Assembly: GCA_020845755.1 (NCBI GenBank)
Contig: JADLFE010000019.1
Location: forward strand, 92,735-156,734
Direction: 5' to 3'
Source of the DNA: Phycisphaerales bacterium
GTDB lineage: Bacteria > Planctomycetota > Phycisphaerae > Phycisphaerales > UBA1924
Length of the DNA stretch: 64,000 nt
Under the pieces are notes generated by a model. That model saw only the letters and a program-made list of their open reading frames with translations, was not told where the DNA came from and ran no database searches. Shown piece after piece: positions 8,830 to 19,100 of the stretch. The position numbers and the translations under genes are program-made. How positions within the stretch are numbered: the first letter of the stretch is position 1; the number at the start of each line of letters is the position of its first letter.

Positions 8830-8904
8830 CACGGTATTGTACCGATACAAGTCGCGGGTGGATGCGTTTGATGAGGGAATTGCAGTTGGTGAGCCGCGCT
8901 CAAT

Positions 8905-9138
8905 CTACTTCATCAGCGCCCACAAGCCAAAGACGATCGCGCCCGCGCCGCCGACGATGTACCACGCGATGCTGATCTTCATCTTGGCCTCGAGGCGGCG
9001 CTGCGTGAAGGACTTGTCCTTCTCGGCCGAGAGACGCTGCTTGTGGGCCGCGCCCTGGGCGAGCGCTTCGCCGAGCCGCTTGTAAGGATCGCCCGATCGT
9101 CCGGAGTATTTCTCATACATATCAGGGTCGATCGCCAT
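8905..9138 (-). CDS. Small membrane-anchored protein, hypothetical
   Basis: 77 residues from the ATG complementary to 9136-9138, which has an AAGAG about 8 nt upstream. An in-frame upstream ATG would add 14 unlikely residues. The first 50 residues are charged and probably helical (DPDMYEKYSG, then AEKDKSFTQRRLEAKMK). They are followed by one C-terminal transmembrane helix, ISIAWYIVGGAGAIVFGLWA. This makes it a tail-anchored or single-pass protein of unknown role between two larger genes on the same strand. Confidence 0.7.
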   Translation of the reverse strand: MAIDPDMYEKYSGRSGDPYKRLGEALAQGAAHKQRLSAEKDKSFTQRRLEAKMKISIAWYIVGGAGAIVFGLWALMK

Positions 9139-9215
9139 CGCGTGCTCTTTTTTTGTGATCGCCGATGCCGCGGACTTCACGTCGCTGCACCATGCAAGAG
9201 CGTCGCGACGGGCTT

Positions 9216-10460
9216 CTACTTACTTACATTCTTGGGCCCCCACCACTCGATCATCTTTTTGAACACGATCGTGAAGCCCGCCTGCGGGTCCTGCCCCTCC
9301 TTCGAGAAGCCGTGGTCTTCGCCGATGCGCCGGTCGGTCGTCACGTCCTTGCCCGCGGCCGTCAGCTGCGCACGCAGCACGTCGCAGCTCTCCACCGGCA
9401 CCGACGTGTCCAGTGTGCCGTACGCCAGGAACATCCTGGCGTTGCACGAGAGCGCGCTCTGCACCGGGCTTGCCTTCATGAACGTCGACCAGCGCCGGTT
9501 GGGATGGCCCCACTCGGATTTCTCGATGCTGTCGGGGTCCTGCATGATCCGGGTCCACGCCTCGTACGCCGACTCGACCCGCGCCTCGCGCTCCGCGGCA
9601 CTCTCGCCCGGCGTTTGCTCGCGCCGGGCCAGCTGCGCCATATCAAACAACTGCGTCGGCCCGCCGGCGGAGAGGATCGCGACGTGCGTCGCCTCGGGCA
9701 GCGCCGCCCCGACGTGGGCCGCCATGTCGCCGCCCTCGGAGTGCCCGGCGATCAGGAGCGTCGACGTGTCGATGCCGGGAAGGGCGCGGGCCGCCCGCGT
9801 CGCCGCCACGATCGCCGCGGTCCAGCGCTGCGGCGTGTGCTCTCGCTTGAACTCATCGGTGCAACCCTCGGCCGAGCCGGGCGGCGTGGCCTGCGACAAA
9901 AACGCCACGCCCGGCTTTTCAACCACGAGCACGCGGAAACGCCCGTCGGCGAGGGTGAGCAGGATGTTCTGGATCCCGCCGTAGCGCCGCCCGTCGGGCA
10001 ATTCGCCAAAGAGCGACCCGCCGCCCGAGCCCTGGATGAACACGACGATGGGGAGCTTCTGGTCCTTCGCGCCCGCGTCAGCCACCTTGGCGTCGCGATC
10101 GCCTTGCTTTTCCGTCGCCTTGCTCTCCGCGCCGGCTCCGCTGGCGCTGCTCTTCTCGCCCCCCTTGGGCGCGGCGCTGGGCTTGTAGTTTGCCACGGAG
10201 AGATAGAACGTAATCTCCCTCCCGAACTCGTCGGTCGTGGTGTAACGATCGAAGGGGAGTTTCAGTTCGCCTGCGTGTGCCACCAATGCAGCGACGGGCT
10301 GGATGGCACGACCTGCATCGGAAGGCTCGGGAACGAACGGAGTGGCGAGGACGTTGCGGTCCTGTCCGAGCACGATTCGCGCCGGTGCGTCGTGCGTCAT
10401 ACAAACCAGGGACAGCGCCACCACCATAACCCCACGCGGCATCCATTGATTGATGTTCAT
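9216..10460 (-). CDS. Secreted alpha/beta hydrolase (serine esterase/peptidase type)
   Basis: 414 residues, start ATG complementary to 10458-10460 with GAGGG just upstream. The N-terminal 26 residues form a signal peptide (GVMVVALSLVCMTHDAPA), so the enzyme is exported. The nucleophile elbow GHSEGG puts Ser at 241. A likely acid is Asp351 in YGTLDTS and the His is 383 in GEDHGFS, giving a complete triad in the usual order. The oxyanion strand reads VVFIQGSGGGS. A low-complexity Ala/Lys/Asp insert at about residues 95-135 is not part of the fold. It probably cleaves an ester or amide of imported polymer; the substrate is unknown. A palindrome at 10515-10526 lies upstream. Confidence 0.88.
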   Translation of the reverse strand: MNINQWMPRGVMVVALSLVCMTHDAPARIVLGQDRNVLATPFVPEPSDAGRAIQPVAALVAHAGELKLPFDRYTTTDEFGREITFYLSVANYKPSAAPKGGEKSSASGAGAESKATEKQGDRDAKVADAGAKDQKLPIVVFIQGSGGGSLFGELPDGRRYGGIQNILLTLADGRFRVLVVEKPGVAFLSQATPPGSAEGCTDEFKREHTPQRWTAAIVAATRAARALPGIDTSTLLIAGHSEGGDMAAHVGAALPEATHVAILSAGGPTQLFDMAQLARREQTPGESAAEREARVESAYEAWTRIMQDPDSIEKSEWGHPNRRWSTFMKASPVQSALSCNARMFLAYGTLDTSVPVESCDVLRAQLTAAGKDVTTDRRIGEDHGFSKEGQDPQAGFTIVFKKMIEWWGPKNVSK

Positions 10461-10514
10461 GCAGCCCTCAAGATGCGCCGAGAGCAGCCTCCCGTCGAGA
10501 GGCCGGAATATTTT

Positions 10515-10526
10515 TCAGTATACTGA
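10515..10526. promoter_or_regulatory. Perfect 12-bp palindrome upstream of the hydrolase gene
   Basis: TCAGTATACTGA lies 55 bp upstream of the hydrolase start at 10460. It includes TATACT, a fair -10 box on the minus strand, but no good -35 hexamer sits 16-18 bp away. It is either part of a promoter or a regulator site. Confidence 0.35.
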
Positions 10527-10544
10527 TCCATGGCCAGTCATTGA

Positions 10545-11708
10545 TTACCCGAGCCCGCGCTCCGACGACTGCGAGCGTGGCTCCAATCCCACCTGCATGA
10601 GGAGCGGCCGCACTTCCACCGGGATGCCCTCGCGCGACGAGCGTCGCACCGCCTCCATGATGCAGAAGGTCTCGATCCCCTCTTCCAGCGACGGAGAGGC
10701 GACGGTGTTGTTGATGATCGAGCGCGCGAAGTGTTGGGCGTAGTTCGCGAATTCGCCGTAGTGCATGCCGTGGACCTCGCTGTTGAAGTAGTAGTGGCGG
10801 CCGGCGTAGAGAGAATCCTCGACGACTTCCGTGCCGTCCTTGGCCAGATGCGTGTAGCGCATGTCGTGGTACTGTGCCTGGCTGGTTGAGTCACTCCCGT
10901 AGAGCATGAGTTCGATGCAGTTGCGCGCCCGGGGGAGTTCGTGGCAGCCGTAGTGCCCCATCGCGCGCCCCAGCGCTCCCGCTTGCGAGAACGCGTTGAC
11001 GACGTAGATGTCGGGGCCGACCACGCCGCGCTCGCGTCCCAGCGCCGAGGTGCTGGCCATCGCGCTCACGCGTTCGATCGGCCCGAGGTACCAGCGCAGG
11101 AGATCGATCGGGTGGGAAAGTCCCAGGAAGACCCAGTCGGTGCCCTTGGCGACCCACGGGCTCTTGTCGTAGTACCAGTCCATGCGGTGGATGTAGTGAG
11201 CATCGACGAGTTCGAGCGTGCCGAGTTCGCCGCGCTCGAACGCCGCACGCTGCCGGCGGAAGGGTTCAAAGAACCGCGTCGATTGCCCGACCAGCAGTTT
11301 GCATCCTGTGCGGCGTCCCGCGTCGAGGATCAGCCGCGCATCCTCAACACTGTTGACCAGGGGCTTGGTGCAGATGACGTGCTTGCCGGCCTCGAAGGCC
11401 TTGACGATGTGCTCGCCGTGTTGCGCGTCGGGCGTGTAGATCGCGACGATGTCGACGTCACGCCGCTTGAGCATCTGGTCGTAGTCGGTGGTGTAGAAGA
11501 GATCGGGGAGTTCGCCCTTGGACGCCTCGATCTTCTCGTGCGACAGGTCGCAGCCGGCCACGGGCCTCGCATCGCTGCAGCGCGTCGCGAGCGAGAGCAG
11601 GAGGGTGCGCCCCTCGTGCAGGCCCAGCACCCCGACGCCGAGGGTCTTGTCGTGGTGGCGCACGGGCTCGATCGGTCTGGTCCCCGGAATGTGTCGGATG
11701 AACCCCAT
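10545..11708 (-). CDS. Gfo/Idh/MocA-family oxidoreductase
   Basis: 387 residues from the ATG complementary to 11706-11708, with AGGAG 8 nt upstream. The N-terminal Rossmann domain begins LGVGVLGLHEGRTLL and continues to VDIVAIYTPDAQHGEHIVKAFEAGKHVICTKPL. The family's catalytic EKP motif is therefore changed to TKP, and the usual GxGxxG nucleotide loop is also altered. The C-terminal domain has the family's WVFLGLSHPIDLLRWYLG region with the His that normally helps catalysis. It is presumably an NAD(P)-dependent dehydrogenase of a sugar or inositol-like compound, but the motif changes make activity uncertain. No signal peptide is seen, so it is cytoplasmic. It lies just upstream of the secreted hydrolase, on the same strand. 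Confidence 0.9.
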   Translation of the reverse strand: MGFIRHIPGTRPIEPVRHHDKTLGVGVLGLHEGRTLLLSLATRCSDARPVAGCDLSHEKIEASKGELPDLFYTTDYDQMLKRRDVDIVAIYTPDAQHGEHIVKAFEAGKHVICTKPLVNSVEDARLILDAGRRTGCKLLVGQSTRFFEPFRRQRAAFERGELGTLELVDAHYIHRMDWYYDKSPWVAKGTDWVFLGLSHPIDLLRWYLGPIERVSAMASTSALGRERGVVGPDIYVVNAFSQAGALGRAMGHYGCHELPRARNCIELMLYGSDSTSQAQYHDMRYTHLAKDGTEVVEDSLYAGRHYYFNSEVHGMHYGEFANYAQHFARSIINNTVASPSLEEGIETFCIMEAVRRSSREGIPVEVRPLLMQVGLEPRSQSSERGLG

Positions 11709-11836
11709 GATGGGCTCCTGTTCGGCGTGAGTTTCACAAACGTCCGGCGGAATCACGAGCGGCGGAGCGTGATTTGTCGTCGCCCATTCCCGCCGCGTTC
11801 CGGTAGAGTAGAGGCGAGTTTCATCGGAGCCAGATC

Positions 11837-14551
11837 ATGACCATAATGATGAAAACGTCGGCCGGATTCGCCTCGCTCTTTGCGATTGCTTCGCTCGCGG
11901 GGATTGCCCGCGGCTCGGGCGACGGCCCGCGCCCGGCGTTCAACGACGAGCCCAAGGCCAACGACTGGTACACGTCCGGCTCCGATTGCTCGCTCTACGC
12001 GGGCTCGGATTTCAACGGCGACGGGCTCGATGATCTCTTCACATTCAACGCCGGGCGACAGTTGTTCTATTCGCCCAACGTGCATGGGTGGAAGGCCGCG
12101 GGCTGGCAGATGATCCTGGAGAATGGCCCGGAGAACGCGGTGGCGCTGCAGGGCGGCGAGTGGATCGCCGACCTGCCGGGAGAGGAGATCGCGATCGTCG
12201 GGCCGCACGAGGTGCGCGTCGTCGGCTCGCCCAAGGACGGCAAGTTCGATCAGGTGGTGACGCTCGCGGCGCCGGATGGTGTGACGTTGTTGAGGGCCGT
12301 GCGAGGCGCGGACGGCTCCGTTCGCCTGGTTGACGCCGGCGGTGCGGAGTATGTGATCAGAGATCGTGCGATCGTGGCGACGGATGTCAAAGGGCAGCCG
12401 CCCTCCAACGACCCCGCGCAGAACTGGCGTGACTCGATTCACGCGATCTTTTCGTCGGCGGTCTCGAGCGATATCGACGCGCTGGCACGGAATTGGGCGC
12501 CGCCGTATGAACCGGACGCGCGCGTGGTTACGGTGTTTGAGTACGGCTCGACGCGAACGACGGGCAAGCGTGACCTGGGCGTGGTGTACGCCGGCCACCT
12601 TCCACACGATCATCACGTGATCCGCGTCGTTGTGGGTCCCGACGCCGCGGGGCAAGATTCCGATGCCGACGGCCTGACCGACCAGCAGGAACGCGACCTG
12701 GGCACCGATCCGTTCGACCGCGACACCGACGACGATTCGCTGCTGGACGGCTGGGAGGTCAACGGCCTGCCGCGCGGCATCGACCTCGGGCCCGATGTGC
12801 TCCTGTACTCCAAGGACCGCCCCGAGGCCGATCGCAACAAGCAACTGAACCCGCTCCGACAGGACGTGATCTGCAACGTGTCGTATTTCGACGGCGTTGA
12901 CCCCAAGCAGTTCGCCAACGAAATCCCGCACGTGCAGCGCCTGTATCGCGAGTTGAACACACCGAACCCCGACGGCTCGCACGGCATCTGGGTCCACGTG
13001 CGTCCGCTCCCGACGTTTGTCGCCAAGGAAGATCAGACGCTCGGCTGGTGGGACATCGGCGCGAAGTACTGCCCGAAGAATGAGCGGGGGCTCGTTCACT
13101 GGATGCAGGTCACGCCGTGGGGCGGCGGGCAGGCGGCCCAGACGGGCGACATGGGCGGGTGCGGCAACGGCTGGGCCGTCTTCGCGCACGAGTTCGGCCA
13201 TCAGATGTCGCTCGGGCACGAGGGCGACTCGCCCGCCGCGTGGTGCCCGCTCTATCCGTCGCTGATGTCGTACGCGTTCAGTTATTCGTTCGATGGCGAC
13301 GGCAACAAGATCCACTTCTCGCGCGGGCAGTTCCGCGAAACGGTACTCGACGAGCGCAATCTCAGCGAGAAACTCCCGTATCCCTACGCCGACCTGAAGT
13401 ACCTGGCCAATTGGCCGTATCGCTTCACGCTCAAGGACAACGGCGACGGCACGACGATGATCGACTGGAACCACAACGGCAAGTTCGACGACACGCCCGT
13501 CGAGGCCGACGTGAACTACGGCGGGTCGACCAATTGCGGCGTCCGCGCAAACATCGACATCACGGGCACCGGGCCGGCGCTGGCGTACGTCGGCGACGTG
13601 TGCTATCTCGCGTCGGTCGATCAGACGCGAGATCACGTCTGGATTCGCGCGTACAAGGGCGACAACGCGTGGAACGAGCCGCGCACCATCCCCAGCACCG
13701 CGACCGAGCGCGAGCCCCTGCTGGTGGGCGGGCCGGACTACGGCCTCATGATTCACCATCACATCTATGGCTGGCACGTGACGAAGTTCACGGGCACGGA
13801 GATCGGCGCGACGGTGAAGATTCCCGACGTGCCGCCGATCGACCTATCGGTGTGCCGCGTGGGCGATCGCGTGCTGCTGGTGACGCGGAACCAGGACGAC
13901 ACACTGGATGCGCGCTGGATGACGTTCAAGGACAACGATTTCAGCAAGCCGGTGGTCACGCCGCCGACGAAGCTGGAGATCCGCTCGGTCGTGCCGGCGG
14001 GGCTTGGTGTCGAGCCGGGGACGAACAGGCTGATCATCGCGACGGCGTATCAGAACTCGCGCGGCGTGAACTGGTGCATGCGCGTCACGTGGTGTAACGT
14101 CAACGGCGATCGCATCCACGAGCAGGAGACCAAGTGGACGCGCGGCGAGGGCTCGGGCAACGGCACGGTGACGCGCCCCATCGTCGCGTTCAACAACGCC
14201 GGGCAGCTGTACCTGTTCCACCAGGGCGGGCCGGGGCTCAACGGGCAGATGATCGCGTATCGCACGTCGCGCGTGGGGAACACGGCGCTCGACGAAGGGT
14301 GGCTGACGTGCATGCTGTACGACGTGTGGACGAGTTCACGGGTGCCGATCGCGTTTGCGAACGGGGCGCAGGGCGCGGTGTTCTCGTATCGCTGGGACCC
14401 GACGCAGCCGTACAACCAGTTGCAGACGGCGGGCCAGGGTTTCGGGATCGACCCGGTGGCGATGCGTGACTTTGACGACGGCGCGAAGATGAGCAGGTGG
14501 GGCATCCGTCACTCGATCATGACGATGCCGACGGACGAGCAGTTGAAGTAG
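11837..14551 (+). CDS. Secreted metzincin-like metalloprotease with Ca-binding repeats and beta-propeller regions
   Basis: 904 residues from the ATG at 11837 with CGGAG 8 nt upstream. A signal peptide occupies about residues 10-31. An FG-GAP/VCBS-like segment around residues 50-75 (DFNGDGLDDLFTF) comes first. Around residues 272-310 there is a thrombospondin-3-like calcium stretch (DSDADGLTDQQERDLGTDPF, then DRDTDDDSLLDGWEVNG). The catalytic site is HEFGHQMSLGH at residues 451-461, the HExxHxxGxxH zinc motif of metzincins. The expected Met-turn follows at SLMSY (Met477). The remaining 400 residues are beta-rich and propeller-like. It probably degrades extracellular or surface protein. No C-terminal dockerin or PEP-CTERM tail is present. 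Confidence 0.88.
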   Translation: MTIMMKTSAGFASLFAIASLAGIARGSGDGPRPAFNDEPKANDWYTSGSDCSLYAGSDFNGDGLDDLFTFNAGRQLFYSPNVHGWKAAGWQMILENGPENAVALQGGEWIADLPGEEIAIVGPHEVRVVGSPKDGKFDQVVTLAAPDGVTLLRAVRGADGSVRLVDAGGAEYVIRDRAIVATDVKGQPPSNDPAQNWRDSIHAIFSSAVSSDIDALARNWAPPYEPDARVVTVFEYGSTRTTGKRDLGVVYAGHLPHDHHVIRVVVGPDAAGQDSDADGLTDQQERDLGTDPFDRDTDDDSLLDGWEVNGLPRGIDLGPDVLLYSKDRPEADRNKQLNPLRQDVICNVSYFDGVDPKQFANEIPHVQRLYRELNTPNPDGSHGIWVHVRPLPTFVAKEDQTLGWWDIGAKYCPKNERGLVHWMQVTPWGGGQAAQTGDMGGCGNGWAVFAHEFGHQMSLGHEGDSPAAWCPLYPSLMSYAFSYSFDGDGNKIHFSRGQFRETVLDERNLSEKLPYPYADLKYLANWPYRFTLKDNGDGTTMIDWNHNGKFDDTPVEADVNYGGSTNCGVRANIDITGTGPALAYVGDVCYLASVDQTRDHVWIRAYKGDNAWNEPRTIPSTATEREPLLVGGPDYGLMIHHHIYGWHVTKFTGTEIGATVKIPDVPPIDLSVCRVGDRVLLVTRNQDDTLDARWMTFKDNDFSKPVVTPPTKLEIRSVVPAGLGVEPGTNRLIIATAYQNSRGVNWCMRVTWCNVNGDRIHEQETKWTRGEGSGNGTVTRPIVAFNNAGQLYLFHQGGPGLNGQMIAYRTSRVGNTALDEGWLTCMLYDVWTSSRVPIAFANGAQGAVFSYRWDPTQPYNQLQTAGQGFGIDPVAMRDFDDGAKMSRWGIRHSIMTMPTDEQLK

Positions 14552-14701
14552 AGCACCTCTCATGCGGATCGGTATCGGCCGGGCACGGCGCGACGATGGT
14601 CGACTCGTGTCTTTGCGTGAACCGCGGGGTGCGTGCGCTCGTGCGTCACGAACGATGTCGGCGCGCCGACTCCGGGGGGGAAGGGGCGTCGCGTCGATTC
14701 G

Positions 14702-16084
14702 CTACCGCTCGGTCTCCATCGATTGCTCGCGCCAGCGGATGACCTTGACGGTCGGCTTGGCGTTCTGGTACTCGACGGCGCCGAAATCGGCGAGAGCCTT
14801 GCCTGTCTTGCTGGGGTCGTATGGTCGGGCGTGTGCCAGGAAGTCGTAGGCATAGGCGCCGGTCGCTGGTCCGGCATTGATGGCGGGTGAGCCTGCAGCG
14901 GGCATGAAGTTCATATGCGTCACGTCCGTGAACGTCGGCACCTTGTCGGTGATGATGCCGGACGCGCTGGCGGCGGTGAAGTCCCAGTAGTTGAGCGCGG
15001 AGTGGTCCATGTGCCCGTTGATCGTGCCTCGCTGCGTGTAGATGTATGAGCCGTAATAGACGTCGGCGGCGAGGTTGTTGATGACATTGGTGACGGCGGT
15101 TGTTCCGTAGTCGTAGACGTACAGGCCGTACATGCTGGCTGCGGCGGTGTTGGAATTGACTTCGAGCGTAAATCGGGCGGATGAAGAGCCGGAGTAGACG
15201 TAGGCGTAGATGGGGAGATAGCAGTCGGAGACGATGTTATTGGTGATGTTGATGGTGGAGGTGATGGCGGCGTTGCTATAGGCCATGGCGATGATGCCGT
15301 AGGGATACCCCGCGCCACCGGAGGAGAATTTGAACCAGTCGAATGAACCCGTGGCCATGCCGTTTTTTCGATAGTTTGACCCGGGCATAGCGAGGAAGTT
15401 ACCGCGGATGGTGATGTTGCCGCCGGTGGAGTTGTAGATGTAGGTGCAGTGTCCGGTTGTGAGATCGCGCTCGAAGTCGTTTTCGATGAGCGAGATCGAG
15501 GGGCAATCGGTGGCGTAGACGCCGTACCACGCGGGCGGGCGGATGACGCATCGCTCGAAGGTGAGGCGCGAGGAGCCGGTGAGGTAGAGGTTGTAGTTGG
15601 TGCCGCCGCGGAAGACGAGGTTGCGGAAGGACCAGTCGGTCCGCGACTGGACCTGCAGGGGCGTGTTGCCGGTGCCGGGGTTGATGATGACGTCTCCCGC
15701 GGCGTCGTTGGTGTACTTTCCGGTGGGGTCGCCGAAGATGACGTTGGGCTTGTTGGTCTGGCCGCTGCGAGTCCCACGGCCTGAGGTGATGAGCAGGCCC
15801 TCGACGTAGGTCCCGGGGCCGACATAGATAACGTGGTCTCCTCCGGCGTCATTGATGGAGTCGATCGCCTTCTGGATGGTCTTGAAGGCGGCGACGGGGG
15901 TGTCGCCCGTGTTGCTGTCGTTACCGGACTTTCGGACGTACCAGGCCTTGCGGGCCGTGGGGTCGGAGGTGCTCGATGCGGGACGGACGGGGCGAGTTAC
16001 ACCGACCTGTGCGTTCGCGGGCGTGACGAGCGTGAGCGAGGCGAGCAGGGCGGCGTGGAACCATCGAGACAATCGAGCGGTCAT
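14702..16084 (-). CDS. Secreted right-handed parallel beta-helix protein
   Basis: 460 residues from the ATG complementary to 16082-16084, with GGAG upstream. A signal peptide ends near TPANA at about residue 25. The core opens with WYVRKSGNDSNTGDTPVAAF and TIQKAIDSINDAGGDHVIYV, the standard start of pectate-lyase-like beta-helix proteins. A long run of short strands with Asn and aromatic ladders follows. No lyase or hydrolase active site was identified, so carbohydrate binding or cleavage is only a guess. The protein ends in VKVIRWREQSMETER, nearly the same tail as the adjacent PA14 protein, although the DNA differs. This suggests a shared C-terminal signal. Same strand as, and downstream of, the PA14 gene. 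Confidence 0.88.
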   Translation of the reverse strand: MTARLSRWFHAALLASLTLVTPANAQVGVTRPVRPASSTSDPTARKAWYVRKSGNDSNTGDTPVAAFKTIQKAIDSINDAGGDHVIYVGPGTYVEGLLITSGRGTRSGQTNKPNVIFGDPTGKYTNDAAGDVIINPGTGNTPLQVQSRTDWSFRNLVFRGGTNYNLYLTGSSRLTFERCVIRPPAWYGVYATDCPSISLIENDFERDLTTGHCTYIYNSTGGNITIRGNFLAMPGSNYRKNGMATGSFDWFKFSSGGAGYPYGIIAMAYSNAAITSTINITNNIVSDCYLPIYAYVYSGSSSARFTLEVNSNTAAASMYGLYVYDYGTTAVTNVINNLAADVYYGSYIYTQRGTINGHMDHSALNYWDFTAASASGIITDKVPTFTDVTHMNFMPAAGSPAINAGPATGAYAYDFLAHARPYDPSKTGKALADFGAVEYQNAKPTVKVIRWREQSMETER

Positions 16085-16154
16085 GATCAGACTCCGGACA
16101 GCGAGGTGGTCAACCAAAGGGGATATCGGCACAGGAACAGCCCGGCAGCGGGTT

Positions 16155-19100
16155 TCATTCGTCTTGCTCGAGGGAACGCTCTCGCCATCGAACGACTCGG
16201 ACGGCCTTTCCGTTGCTGCCGAACGCGGTGGCGGGGACGACTTCTTCGTAAGGGGCGGATGGTGCTTGCCATGTCAGCACGAGCCCCTGGGAGTAGTAGA
16301 TCTCCATGTACCGGACTTCGACGCGGTGCTTGCCGGCGGTGAGTTCGACCGAGCCGGGGGTGAAGCGGAAGGAGTGGTTGGCGTCGTCGTTGATGACTGG
16401 AATGCCGTCGATGACGAGGCGAGCGCCCGCGTCGCTCCCGAGTTTGAAGATCCAGGTGCCGGTCTCGGGGATGTTGATGATGCCGGAGAACTTGGCGGCA
16501 AAGTAGTTGGTGGGGCCGCTGGTGTAGAAGGCGTTGTTGGTGAGTCGCCAGGCGATGTTGTCAACCTGGTTGGTCGTGGCGGAGGGGGCGGCCCAGTTGA
16601 CGCCGTCGAGGAACGAGGTGTTGTGGTTGACCCAGGTGGCGGCGAGCCCGCCGCGTCCGGCGGCGTTCCCGCCGGGTGATTCGAGCGGGAGTGAGGTGAA
16701 GGCCGACGATGGGATGACTTCTTCGTAGGGCGAGCCCGGCGCTTGCCAGGTGACGAAGAGACCCTGGGAGTAGTAGATTTCGAGATAGCGCACCTCGAAG
16801 CGGTGCTTGCCGGCGGTCAGGATCTTCTGGCCCGAGATGAAGCGGAACGAGTGATTGGCATCGTCATTGACGACGAGTTCGCCATCGATGAGGAGGCGAG
16901 CGCCGGCATCACTTCCGAGTTTGAAGATCCACTGGCCTGTGGTCGGGATGTCGATCTCGCCGACGAACCGGGCGGCGAAATAATCAGTCGGCCCGCCGGT
17001 GGAGAAGGCGTTGTTGGTGATGCGCCAGTTGATTTTGGGGACGGTGCTCGTGGTGTCATAGGCGAGCCAGTCGACCTCGCCGAGCCTGGTTGCGTGGCTT
17101 GTGCCGCTGGACCAGTAGGCGCGCAGTGATCCGCCGCCGACATCCGCGGGCGGTTCGTCGGGATCTGGGAGGAAGGCGCTGGCGGGGACGACTTCCTCCG
17201 CGGTACCGGGGCCTTGCCATGTCAGCACGAGCCCCTGGGAGTAGTAGATTTCAAGGTACCTGATCTCGATGCGGACCTCGCCGGCGGGGAGCGTGATTGC
17301 GCCGCTGGTGAAGCGGAAGGAGTGGTTGGCGTCGTCGTTGACGACGAGTTGATCGTTGATGAAGAGGCGTGCGCCGGCGTCGCTCCCGATCTTGAAGGTC
17401 CATCCACCCGCGGCCGGGATCTTGATCTTGCCGACGAGCCGGAGCGCGAAGTAATCGGTCGGGCCGCCGGAGTAGAACGCGCTATTGGTGATGTTCCATG
17501 AGACCCTGGACTCGGTGGTGACGGTGTCGTAGGTGGACCAGTCGACCTCGCCGAGCTTGGTGGCGTGGCTTGTGCCGCTGGACCAGTACGCACGAAGCCC
17601 CTGGCCGTCGGCGCCTGGGACATAGGCGAGCGGGTCGAAGGCGCTGGCGGGGATGACTTCTTCGTAGGGCGCGCCGGGCGCCTGCCACGTGCAGATCAGG
17701 CCCTGCGAGTAGTAGATATCGAGGTATCGCACTTCGAACGTGTGGACGCCGGCGGCCAGCGCGACGGTGCCCTGCGTGAACCGGAACGAGTGGTTGGCGT
17801 CGTCGTTGACGACGGTCGATCCGTCAATGATGAGACGAGCGCCGGCGTCGCTCCCCAGTTTGAAGGTCCACGTGCCGGTGGAGGGGATGGTGATCTCACC
17901 CATGAGGCGGACGGCGAAGTAATCGGTCGGCCCGCCGGAATAGAACGCGCTGTTGGTGATGGGCCAGGAGACCTTGGCGACCGTGGTCGCGGTGTCGTAC
18001 TTGGTCCAGTCGACCTGGCCGAGGGTTGTGGCATGTGAGACAGCGTTGGACCAGTAGGCGTTCAGGCCGTTGCCGGTGTCGCCCGGCGGTTCGACGGTGG
18101 CGGGCGTGAACGCCGAGGAGGGTATGACCTCTTCATAGGACGCGCTGGGCGCTTTCCATGTGCAGACGAGGCCCTGCGAGTAGTAGATTTCGAGGTAGCG
18201 CACCTCGAACGTGTGCGTGCCCGCCGAGAGGGAGATCGTGCCCGACTGGAAGCGGAACGAGTGATTGGCGTCATCGTTGATGACGAGTCGGCCATCGATG
18301 AAGAGGCGAGCGCCGGCGTCGCTTCCCAACTTGAACGTCCATGAGCCAGCCTCGGGGATCTCGATGTTGGCCTTGAGTTTCAGGGCGAAGTAGTCGGTCG
18401 GGCCGCCTGCGTAGAAGGCGGTGTTGGTGATGGGCCAGGAGACACTTGTCTCCACCGTCGTCGTGTCGTAGGTCGTCCAATCGACCTCGCCGAGTTTTGT
18501 CGCGTGGGACACGGCATTGGACCAGTAGGCGCGCAGGCCGTGCCCGGGGTCGGTGACGCCGGCCTCGGCGGGATCATGGCGGAAGGCGCTGGCGGGGATG
18601 GTGGTCGCGGAGTTGATGCCCGGGCCGGACCAGTCAAGCACGAGCCCTTGCGCGTAATAGATCTCGAGGTAACGGACTTCGATGGTGTGGCGGCCGGCGG
18701 TGAGCGTGATAGAGCCCGCCTGGCGGCGGAAGGCATGATTTGCGTCGTCGTTGACGACGAGGTGTCCGTCGATGAAGAGGCGTGCGCCGGCGTCGCTGGA
18801 GACGCCGAAGGTCCACGTGCCGTCGGCGGGGATGTCGATCCTTCCGATGAGTTGGAGCGCGAAGTAATCGGTGGGCCCGCCGGAATAGAACTCTGCGTTG
18901 GTGTTGGGCCAGTTGACCTGTGTCTCGACGGTGACGTTGGTGTACTTGGACCAATCGACCTGTCCGAGGTTGGTCGCGTGCGACACGCCGGCGGACCAGA
19001 AGGCCAGCAGCCCTGGCTGCGTCGTGTCCTCGGCGGGCGTGGCGACGGGCTGCGCCGGCGCTCTCCGCGGCGGGGCGAGCATGACCACCAGGGTCGCGAT

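Noticed and set aside
11753..13777. 674-codon open frame antisense to the metzincin-like gene
   Set aside because: GC-rich genes leave antisense frames open. The translation is Arg/Val/Ala-rich with no domain, and the plus-strand gene has a signal peptide and catalytic motif.
16158..19013. CRISPR-like or satellite array
   Set aside because: The periodicity is about 470 bp, lies within one reading frame and corresponds exactly to PA14 protein domains.
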